Positions 1 to 6,337 of a stretch of 6,850 nt of DNA are shown here, piece after piece. The position numbers and the translations under genes are program-made. Position 1 is the first letter of the stretch; every line of letters begins with the position of its first letter. Source of the stretch: Bog-950 sp035299425 (GTDB taxonomy: Bacteria > Bacteroidota > Bacteroidia > Chitinophagales > LD1); contig DATGWP010000044.1 in assembly GCA_035299425.1 (NCBI GenBank), positions 1-6,850 of the forward strand, given 5' to 3'. Under the pieces are notes generated by a model. That model was not told the DNA's origin. It saw only the letters and a list, made by a program, of their open reading frames with translations, and made no database searches.

Positions 1-2471
1 ACCTGCTTGCGGAAGGCAGAATCATTCTCGGTAGGCATAGTGCGCTCGCGGGCGTACCGGTGCGTTGGGTTAAAGCCTATGCGTGTTAAACCCATAGGGC
101 GGTAAAAGTTTTTGTAAACAAAGCTATCCAGCTTTTCGCCCGATACTTTCTCCACTATCTTTTGTAGTATATAAAAGTCGTTGTCGCTGTACACATACTT
201 AGGATGGTCCTCAACCGGTGAGTGGTTAATAATGCTCCACATGGTATCGGGATAATCGCGGCGCATGAAAAGCGAATCGGCCACCTGAACCGGGTATTGG
301 GCGTCGGCCACTTTGCGGTAGTAGTTACTGTAAACTGTGCTATCTACGGTGGCCTTATAGAACATAAAGAAGGCCTTTAAGCCAGCCTGGTGTGTAAGCA
401 CATCGCGCAGTTTAAGATGCTTAATGGTAGCATCTTTAGGCAGGTGCAGGTAATCGCCTACAGTTTTATCCAGGCTTATTTTTTTCTGCTCGTATAACTT
501 CATTACGGCTATAGTGGTAGCAGCCACTTTGGTAATAGAAGCTATGTCATACAATTCCGCCGGTTTTACTCGTTCCTCACTTTCGTAAATTTTGGTGCCA
601 TAGCATTTGTTCCATATCACCTTACCGTCTTTAACTACCAGCAATTGACAACCCGGGAATGCCTTGCCGGCTATGCCCTTGCGGATAATTTCATCCATAC
701 CCTGCAAAGCTTCGCTGCGCAGTCCAACTTCTTCGGGGCTGCTTAGCTTTAACCGGTAGATAGTATCGGATATAAATCCGGTGCCTGCGGCAAGCGTAGG
801 CGTGGCAGTAACCGGTAAGCGGCCCGAAATTTTTTCGGCGCCAAACAGCGCGTTGGCGGCGGCCAGGTTAGTTACATCGTTGTCTTCATACACCTGCAGC
901 AGCCACGGTATGTATTCAAAATTCTTTAAGGCATACGGGTTGCCAAACACACACACCACTACTTTGGTACGGCCCGAAAGTGAATCAACAAACTTGCGGG
1001 TCTCTTCGGTTATGTTGTAATTTTTAGAAGCAGCACGCACCATGGCGTGTATATCTACAATCACCACATCGTATTTAGATAGGGTATCGAAAAAGCTGTA
1101 AAACGATTTATCGCTATGCTCCTGGCTTTGATTGAAAAAATCAATCTCGGCGAAATTGTTGATGTGGCGCTGAAACTGCGAAGCACCTGTGTTGCCTACC
1201 GAAAGCGATGCTACTTTTTTGAAGTTCCAATCTTTAAACGGCAGCATGTTGTTCTGGTTGGCGGCCAGTGTAATAGCCTGCTCATACAATTGCTGGCGCA
1301 GCATTTTGCCTTTGGTGTTATTTAAGTCGCTGCGCAGGTTATCAAGGTTTACATGCTGTGGCTTATTAAGCCCTAGTTTATATTTATAGGCCAATACTTT
1401 TTTAACCCGTGCCTCTAATTCACCTGCAGATACCACCCCACTATCTACTGCCATTTTAATTTTGGCAATACCCTTGCCGGCATCTTCGCTAAACACCAGT
1501 ATATCGCAACCGGCCATAAACGCCATGCTGTCTACCATACCCGGTTTATAAAACTTGCTTACCCCGCGCATGTTCAGCGCATCGCTAAACACAAGCCCAT
1601 CAAAACCCAGCGAATCGCGCAGCCAACCGGTAGCTATTTTGCGCGATATAGACGCCACCGAACCGGTATCGGGGTCCAGCGCAGGAACATTTAAGTGTGC
1701 CACCATAGCACTGCCCACAGCATTGCCAAACAAAATTTTGAAAGGGTAAAACTCCAGCGAATCGAAGGCGCCAGCCGATTTGGTAATAACCGGCAGGTCG
1801 TAGTGCGAATCCATACTTACATCGCCATGGCCGGGAAAATGTTTGGCGCAGGCCAGCACACCTTCATCCTGCATACCGGTAGCATATTCCATTCCTTTTA
1901 ATGCAACTTTATATTTGTCTTCGCCAAAACTGCGGTCGTTGATGACCGGGTTATTGGGGTTGTTGTTTACATCTACATCGGGCGCAAAATTGATGTTGAT
2001 ACCCATGCGCCTGCACTCGCGGCCTATCTCGCGGCCCATCTCGTAAATCAGTTCATTATTAGCCACAGCCCCCAGCGCAATCTGGTGCGGAAAGGAGATA
2101 GTAGAATCTAACCGCATAGCCAGGCCCCATTCGCCATCTATCGCAATAAAGCTTTGCACTTTGCTCGAGTCGTTGATGCGGTTAGTCCACTCGGCCTGCG
2201 GCTCGGGCAGACCTTTGAAAAATATAACCCCACCTGCCTTGCCCTGTTTCATATAACTAAGCACCGAATCCATATTGTAATTCGGCCCATTGGTATAGGC
2301 AGCCAGCATAAAAAACTGGCCTATTCTTTCTTCGGGTGTAAGCTGATTATATACTGAGTCTACCCACTTATTGCAGGCTATATCTTTTTTCCAGTTCCTA
2401 AAATCGGGGTTCTGCGAAAAGGTGAACAGAGAGCATAGAACACAAAACACAGAAATACAAATGCGAAGCAT
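1..2471 (-). CDS. Secreted GH3 beta-N-acetylglucosaminidase (NagZ-like) fused to a serine beta-lactamase-like domain; 3' end cut by window edge
   Basis: Predicted to remove terminal beta-GlcNAc from glycans, probably peptidoglycan fragments, in the periplasm or outside the cell. The N-terminus (MLRICISVFC, hydrophobic to about residue 19, then SQNPDF) reads as a Sec signal peptide without a lipobox. Residues about 38-370 form the GH3 TIM barrel: KHFPGHGD at 210-217 followed by D221-S-H223, the Asp-His acid/base dyad of NagZ enzymes; NDRSFGED at 178-185; and the nucleophile D297 in FSDALNMRG. Residues about 390-558 resemble the GH3 C-terminal alpha/beta domain (ends near SGRLPVT, 549-555). From about 579 a class-C beta-lactamase/esterase-like domain begins, with S645-I-T-K648 as the SxxK motif and Y761-S-D763 at the YxN position. 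The final KTG-type motif would lie off the window; family members are usually about 970-1000 residues, so roughly 150-180 are missing. I chose ATG 2471 because it opens directly on the signal peptide; in-frame ATGs at 2516 and 2537 would prepend 15 or 22 mostly polar, basic residues. GH3 assignment is firm; the substrate of the second domain is inferred. Confidence 0.93.
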   Translation of the reverse strand, partial: MLRICISVFCVLCSLFTFSQNPDFRNWKKDIACNKWVDSVYNQLTPEERIGQFFMLAAYTNGPNYNMDSVLSYMKQGKAGGVIFFKGLPEPQAEWTNRINDSSKVQSFIAIDGEWGLAMRLDSTISFPHQIALGAVANNELIYEMGREIGRECRRMGININFAPDVDVNNNPNNPVINDRSFGEDKYKVALKGMEYATGMQDEGVLACAKHFPGHGDVSMDSHYDLPVITKSAGAFDSLEFYPFKILFGNAVGSAMVAHLNVPALDPDTGSVASISRKIATGWLRDSLGFDGLVFSDALNMRGVSKFYKPGMVDSMAFMAGCDILVFSEDAGKGIAKIKMAVDSGVVSAGELEARVKKVLAYKYKLGLNKPQHVNLDNLRSDLNNTKGKMLRQQLYEQAITLAANQNNMLPFKDWNFKKVASLSVGNTGASQFQRHINNFAEIDFFNQSQEHSDKSFYSFFDTLSKYDVVIVDIHAMVRAASKNYNITEETRKFVDSLSGRTKVVVCVFGNPYALKNFEYIPWLLQVYEDNDVTNLAAANALFGAEKISGRLPVTATPTLAAGTGFISDTIYRLKLSSPEEVGLRSEALQGMDEIIRKGIAGKAFPGCQLLVVKDGKVIWNKCYGTKIYESEERVKPAELYDIASITKVAATTIAVMKLYEQKKISLDKTVGDYLHLPKDATIKHLKLRDVLTHQAGLKAFFMFYKATVDSTVYSNYYRKVADAQYPVQVADSLFMRRDYPDTMWSIINHSPVEDHPKYVYSDNDFYILQKIVEKVSGEKLDSFVYKNFYRPMGLTRIGFNPTHRYARERTMPTENDSAFRKQ

Positions 2472-2480
2472 TACACTTCG
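2464..2480 (-). promoter_or_regulatory. Small inverted repeat with the GH3-fusion start codon in its loop
   Basis: On the minus strand the sequence CGAAG-TGTAATG-CTTCG forms a perfect 5-base-pair stem, and the seven-base loop ends with the ATG start codon at 2471-2469. An outer pairing of GAAATAC (plus 2452-2458) with GTATTTC (plus 2480-2486) could extend it imperfectly. In mRNA this might limit ribosome access, but the stem is short and the pairing partner is also present in the neighbouring repeat copy, so alternative folds are possible. Seen directly; the regulatory role is a guess. Confidence 0.3.
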
Positions 2481-2630
2481 TATTTCAAACTTCGTATTTC
2501 TTACTCGTATTTGCATTGGTGCGAATGAACGAAACATTTACTGTGCCGCGCTCTATTGCTTTAACGACTTTTCTACTCTTTTATGTTGATTGAAAAGCCC
2601 GTGCGTTGGTTTTTAAATTCTTTTGGCTGG
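2472..2630. other. Intergenic region between Kir channel and GH3 fusion
   Basis: This 159-base gap separates two genes read in the same (minus) direction. It is long enough to hold a separate promoter for the GH3 fusion, but I found no convincing Bacteroidota -7 box (TAnnTTTG) in it. No strong hairpin with a T-tract follows the channel stop codon, so read-through from the channel gene is possible. Apart from the direct repeat and start-codon hairpin listed separately, nothing is recognisable. Confidence 0.5.
2475..2513. repeat. 14-base-period direct repeat (two exact 12-mers plus one degenerate copy) just upstream of the GH3 fusion
   Basis: On the plus strand ACTTCGTATTTC occurs at 2475-2486 and again at 2489-2500, separated by AA, and a degenerate ACTCGTATTTG follows at 2503-2513 after TT. 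The array lies within 45 bases of the chosen start codon. If the upstream ATG at 2516 were used, it would be translated as a basic leader before the signal peptide. It may be an operator-like site or a short intergenic repeat; the sequence alone does not decide. Confidence 0.6.
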
Positions 2631-3608
2631 TTATGCCGATTGAGCAATGCTTAACCCCGGCAGCGGCGCAGCATCGTACTCACCTACCTTGGTAAGGTCC
2701 ATAGCTATGCGCCCCTCTTCGTTAACCGAGAATGGCTTGCGGAATTTTGCGCCGAAAACAAACTGGTCGGCTATAAACGAATGACGACTGTATATGGTTT
2801 GCGAAAACACATCATCGAAACCCTTTAGCAATACAAAAATTTCGAAATCCAGTTTCTTAATTTCTTCCAGTGTTTTGCCATACAAGGCGCTCTCTTCATC
2901 TATAGGGTGATTGATAACCCAGCTGGTTGGGAACATGGCAATTTTATCGTACTCCAGTTTGCATTGCTGAAACCTGCGGATGGGCCTGCCGTTATCGTCT
3001 TCGTCCATCCAGCTGATGTTTACCCGCGCCTCCATCTCCATCAGGGTAGTTTCTACACCGTTGGCTACCATAAACTGCATACCGGTAATTCCTTTGTAGG
3101 GCGCTATAATAACATTGGCGCTGTACTTAATACGCGAAACCGGCTTGCTGAACCGGCCATAGAGCGAACCGGTAGCCACTGCAAACATCATTAACCCCAG
3201 AAAGGCCTCGATGGCAGCCGTGGCGCTGGCAATTTTACCAACAGGGTGCAGGCCGCCGTAACCTACGGTAGTAAAGGTCTGGCAGCTAAAAAAGAAACAG
3301 CTCATAAATTTGTCCCACTCGCTGGTGCCCACTATGCCGCTCAGGTTTTCAGAGCCCATCCAGTAGTAGATGCTGCCAAACACAATGTTATCTACAATGT
3401 AAAAACTCACTATAGCCATCCAGTAGTGTTTCCAGCTGGTGGTAATAAGCCAGCGGTAAAGCAGAAAATCGGTGAATTTGTTGCTGTTTACGCGGTCTAT
3501 ATTATAAGTGCCGTCGGCATTTACGGTGCGTTGGCGGCCTTTTTGAGAGCCCAGGCCTATATCCTCACCCGCCTTCATGCGGTCTATGGCGTTTCGTATT
3601 TTGCTCAT
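2631..3608 (-). CDS. Inward-rectifier potassium channel, KirBac type
   Basis: A 325-residue inner-membrane potassium channel subunit, expected to work as a tetramer; the length fits bacterial Kir proteins. Residues 1-43 are a polar cytoplasmic N-terminus. The interfacial slide helix falls at about 44-60, transmembrane helix M1 at about 62-83 and the pore helix near 100-113. The selectivity filter TVGYGG is at 114-119. M2 is at about 127-150, ending in ATGSLYGRFSKP, very like the corresponding KirBac1.1 segment. Residues about 155-312 form the cytoplasmic Kir C-terminal beta-sandwich (for example MQFMVANGVE, EARVNISW, FPTSWVINHPI, SRHSFIADQFVFGAKF). Aligned from the filter, the KirBac1.1 positions E130, I138 and F146 correspond to E134, F142 and Y150. 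ATG 3608 is the first in-frame ATG after an upstream stop and there is no Shine-Dalgarno sequence, as usual in this phylum. It is divergent from murF-alr and upstream of the GH3 fusion. The family call is secure; gating ligand and physiological role are unknown. Confidence 0.95.
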   Translation of the reverse strand: MSKIRNAIDRMKAGEDIGLGSQKGRQRTVNADGTYNIDRVNSNKFTDFLLYRWLITTSWKHYWMAIVSFYIVDNIVFGSIYYWMGSENLSGIVGTSEWDKFMSCFFFSCQTFTTVGYGGLHPVGKIASATAAIEAFLGLMMFAVATGSLYGRFSKPVSRIKYSANVIIAPYKGITGMQFMVANGVETTLMEMEARVNISWMDEDDNGRPIRRFQQCKLEYDKIAMFPTSWVINHPIDEESALYGKTLEEIKKLDFEIFVLLKGFDDVFSQTIYSRHSFIADQFVFGAKFRKPFSVNEEGRIAMDLTKVGEYDAAPLPGLSIAQSA

Positions 3609-3730
3609 ATCAGGTTGATTGTGGCTACGAATTACACTAATTTATACAAATGATAAACATTGTATGTTATTAATGTTTGAAATTAGCGTTTTGCTTTCGC
3701 AATAATTCTTGTTCTTCGTATTCAGAACAC
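3609..3730. promoter_or_regulatory. Divergent promoter region between Kir channel and murF-alr
   Basis: Both genes must start transcription in or near this AT-rich 122-base gap unless murF-alr is read from further upstream. On the minus strand TATCATTTG (plus 3647-3655) resembles the Bacteroidota -7 box TAnnTTTG with one extra spacer base, about 39 bases from the channel start codon. For murF-alr the best I see is TTTG at 3676-3679 with TAATTCTTG at 3703-3711, a weak match with long spacing. Neither has a clear full two-box promoter, so exact sites are uncertain. Confidence 0.35.
3656..3668. promoter_or_regulatory. Small dyad AACAT-TGT-ATGTT in the divergent promoter region
   Basis: A perfect 5-base inverted repeat with a 3-base spacer sits in the middle of the divergent gap, immediately next to the candidate minus-strand -7 box. 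Its position suits a shared operator, but dyads this short occur often by chance in AT-rich DNA. Confidence 0.2.
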
Positions 3731-6235
3731 ATGAAACCAGAGTATAAAATAGCAGAGGCGGTAAAAGCCATCGGAGGGAAGTTGTTATCCAAAAATAAGA
3801 AGGATTTGAGCTTTAGCGAATTGTTGATTGATTCGCGCAGAGTGATTCATCCGGGCCAAACCTTATTTTTTGCCTTAACGGGCCAAAAACTCGACGGCCA
3901 CAATTATATAGAAGAGCTTTATAAAAAAGGCGTACGCAGTTTTGTTGTAACCAAAGAGCAGGACACAGAAGCATATCCCGATGCTAATTTTATACTGGTA
4001 AAAGATACCATACTGGCTTTGCAAAAGCTGGCAGGTTTCCATAAAAGTAAGTTTACGCTACCAACTATAGCAATTACCGGCAGCAATGGTAAAACGGTAG
4101 TGAAAGAATGGCTGTATCAACTGCTGCATGAAGATTATAACATAGTACGCAACCCCAAAAGCTATAACTCGCAAATAGGCGTGCCGCTATCGCTATGGCT
4201 TATAAACGAAGAGAATAATCTCGCCATTTTTGAAGCCGGTATATCCGAGCCCGGCGAAATGCAAAAGCTGGAAAAAATAATTGCACCCAACATAGGTGTG
4301 TTTACCAATATAGGCGAGGCACATAGCGAAGGTTTTTTGAACATACGCCACAAAACCAAAGAGAAGCTAACCCTGTTTGTAAAATGCGATGTACTTATCT
4401 ATTGCAAAGATTACCCGGATATTAACCAAAGCCTGGGAGAGATAAATGCCCTGCGCGGAACCAATGCACCGGTAATGAGCTGGAGTATGAGCAACGAGGC
4501 CGATGTGCAGGTTACCAGCGTAATGCAAAAAGATAACCACTCGTTTATACATTGTATTTACCGCGGCAAAGAACTTGATTTTGAGATACCCTTTGCCGAT
4601 AAAGCCAGTGTAGAAAACGCCATTCACTGCGCCTGTGTAATGCTATACCTGGGTAAAGATTTTGACACCATCCGTGTCAGGATGAAGAACCTGGCCGGTA
4701 TACGCATGAGGCTGGAGATGCGCGATGCTATTAATAACTGTTCGCTTATAAACGATACGTATAACTCCGACATAGGCTCGCTGAAAATAGCTATCGACTT
4801 TTTAAAGCAACAGAACCAGCATCCGAAGAAAACAGTAATACTGAGCGATATACTGCAAAGCGGGCGGGGCGAAATTGATTTGTATACCGAAGTAGCAGCC
4901 CTGATTGAGGAGAACAAAGTGAACAGGCTGATAGGTATTGGCACAGCTATTAACCGCCAGAAAAAGCTTTTCGAAAAAAACGAAAGCCTGCAGTTTGAAT
5001 CGTACGAAAGCACCGAGGATTTTTTAAAACATCTCGACTCGTCGCGGTTTAGCAATGAAGTTATACTGCTAAAGGGTGCCCGCAAATTCAGGTTTGAAGT
5101 TATCGGCAAGTTTTTGGAAAAGAAAGCCCATGAAACAGTGCTTGAAATAAACCTGAATGCGCTTACCCATAATTTAAAAGCCTATCAAAGCCTGCTGAAC
5201 CCCGATACCAAAATAATGGCTATGGTAAAGGCCTTTAGCTACGGTAGCGGAAGCTTTGAAATTGCCAACACATTGCAGTTTAGCCGCGTAGATTACCTGG
5301 CTGTAGCCTATGCCGATGAGGGCGTAGAGCTGCGCAAAAATGGTATTACCCTGCCTGTAATGGTAATGAACCCGGAGCAGCGCAGTTTTGATGTGATGAT
5401 ACAGTATAACCTGGAGCCCGAAATTTATTCGCTGAGCTTGCTCGATAGGTTTGCCGATGTGCTGGCACTGCTGCATAAGGGCGATGATAAACGCTACAAA
5501 ATACACCTGGAACTAGAAACGGGAATGAACCGCCTGGGCTTTAATAAAGATGAAATACCCGAGCTGATAGCGCGGATACAATCAAACCCGCAGTTGCAGG
5601 TAGCTTCGGTGTTTTCGCATCTGGCTGCCAGCGAAGACAAAGCTTATGATGAGTTTACCAAAGAGCAGATAAAGAACTTTGACACCATGAGCAAAATGGT
5701 GTGCGATGCCTTCGATTATAAAATCATTCGCCACATACTAAACAGCAACGGTATTACCCGCCACACCAAGGCACAGTTTGATATGGTACGGCTGGGCATT
5801 GGGTTATACGGTATAGACTCATCGCAAAAGGTAGAAGGCAAGCTGATGACTGTTTCTACTCTAAAAACTACTATATCGCAAATAAAGAAAGTGAAGAAAG
5901 GCGATACGGTAGGATACGGCCGGGTAGGTAAAGTAGCTAAGGATAAAACTATAGCCACCGTAGGTATAGGCTATGCCGATGGGTTGAGCCGTAAACTAAG
6001 CAACAAAGTAGGACGTATGCTTGTTAATGGCAAACTGGTGCCTGTAATTGGCAATGTGTGCATGGATATGACCATGCTGGACATTACAGGCGTAGATGCA
6101 AAAGAGGGAGATGAGGTAATTGTGTTTGGCGATAACCCAAGTGTAGAAGAAGTAGCCCTGGCTGCCGAAACTATACCCTACGAAATACTTACGGGTATAT
6201 CGGCCCGCGTAAAAAGGGTTTATTTTCAGGAGTAG
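3731..6235 (+). CDS. murF-alr: Bifunctional UDP-MurNAc-tripeptide:D-Ala-D-Ala ligase / alanine racemase
   Basis: An 834-residue cytoplasmic enzyme. The MurF half adds D-Ala-D-Ala to UDP-MurNAc-tripeptide using ATP; the Alr half interconverts L- and D-alanine with PLP and so supplies the D-alanine. Residues about 1-105 are the Mur N-terminal substrate-binding domain. The central ATPase domain has the P-loop TGSNGKT at 116-122, EAGISEPGEM at 168-177 and FTNIGEAHSEGF at 191-202. The C-terminal Mur domain includes DTYNSDIGS at 342-350. Alanine racemase begins near 468 with almost no linker: PLP lysine K500 in MVKAFSYGSG, SHLAASED at 629-636, MVRLGIGLYG at 685-694 (R687), the second catalytic tyrosine Y729 in VGYGR, GYADG at 747-751 and GNVCMDMTMLD at 774-784. 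This fusion is well known in Bacteroidota. I chose ATG 3731 because it starts just before the conserved N-terminus; an in-frame TTG at 3677 would add 18 unrelated residues. No Shine-Dalgarno sequence is seen. Confidence 0.96.
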   Translation: MKPEYKIAEAVKAIGGKLLSKNKKDLSFSELLIDSRRVIHPGQTLFFALTGQKLDGHNYIEELYKKGVRSFVVTKEQDTEAYPDANFILVKDTILALQKLAGFHKSKFTLPTIAITGSNGKTVVKEWLYQLLHEDYNIVRNPKSYNSQIGVPLSLWLINEENNLAIFEAGISEPGEMQKLEKIIAPNIGVFTNIGEAHSEGFLNIRHKTKEKLTLFVKCDVLIYCKDYPDINQSLGEINALRGTNAPVMSWSMSNEADVQVTSVMQKDNHSFIHCIYRGKELDFEIPFADKASVENAIHCACVMLYLGKDFDTIRVRMKNLAGIRMRLEMRDAINNCSLINDTYNSDIGSLKIAIDFLKQQNQHPKKTVILSDILQSGRGEIDLYTEVAALIEENKVNRLIGIGTAINRQKKLFEKNESLQFESYESTEDFLKHLDSSRFSNEVILLKGARKFRFEVIGKFLEKKAHETVLEINLNALTHNLKAYQSLLNPDTKIMAMVKAFSYGSGSFEIANTLQFSRVDYLAVAYADEGVELRKNGITLPVMVMNPEQRSFDVMIQYNLEPEIYSLSLLDRFADVLALLHKGDDKRYKIHLELETGMNRLGFNKDEIPELIARIQSNPQLQVASVFSHLAASEDKAYDEFTKEQIKNFDTMSKMVCDAFDYKIIRHILNSNGITRHTKAQFDMVRLGIGLYGIDSSQKVEGKLMTVSTLKTTISQIKKVKKGDTVGYGRVGKVAKDKTIATVGIGYADGLSRKLSNKVGRMLVNGKLVPVIGNVCMDMTMLDITGVDAKEGDEVIVFGDNPSVEEVALAAETIPYEILTGISARVKRVYFQE

Positions 6236-6337
6236 TTTGCTATGCTGGCATACCTCTTTAGGCAGATTAGTTAATTCCTTAAAGGCCATCATATTATCCC
6301 CAATAGTCTGTATCTTTCGCCCCTCTAAAAAATCGTC
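6236..6337. other. Intergenic region between murF-alr and the collagen-like gene
   Basis: This 102-base gap separates two plus-strand genes. It contains a candidate -7 box near its downstream end (listed separately) and one imperfect hairpin without a T-tract after the murF-alr stop. Nothing else is recognisable. The spacing and the candidate box suggest the downstream gene is transcribed on its own. Confidence 0.5.
6311..6318 (+). promoter_or_regulatory. Candidate Bacteroidota -7 promoter box (TATCTTTC) for the collagen-like gene
   Basis: TATCTTTC followed by GCCCC matches the TAnnTTTG box of Bacteroidota promoters at all but the last base. It lies 19 bases before the ATG at 6338, which would give a very short leader. 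I see no TTTG -33 box at the expected distance, so the call rests on the -7 box and position alone. Confidence 0.4.

Noticed and set aside
781..2589. Several plus-strand frames of 60-80 codons across the left part
   Set aside because: They lie mostly opposite the continuous, motif-bearing GH3/serine-hydrolase frame on the minus strand; the last one runs into the following gap and shows no motif either.
3246..3653. Plus-strand open frame of 135 codons opposite the Kir channel
   Set aside because: It is antisense to the conserved pore and M1 region of a firmly identified channel and shows no motif.
3677..3730. In-frame TTG at 3677 extending murF-alr by 18 residues
   Set aside because: The added residues (KLAFCFRNNSCSSYSEH region) do not resemble a Mur N-terminus, TTG is a rare start, and ATG 3731 leads directly into the conserved domain.
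4624..5109. Minus-strand open frame of 161 codons inside murF-alr
   Set aside because: It lies wholly opposite the conserved Mur ligase region, is Ser/Ile/Leu-rich as expected for an antisense shadow, and has no recognisable domain.
6256..6284. Imperfect hairpin (CTTTAGG with CCTTAAAG, one bulge, 14-base loop) after murF-alr as a terminator
   Set aside because: The stem is weak and AT-rich, has a bulge, and is not followed by a run of T, so it does not support a rho-independent terminator call.
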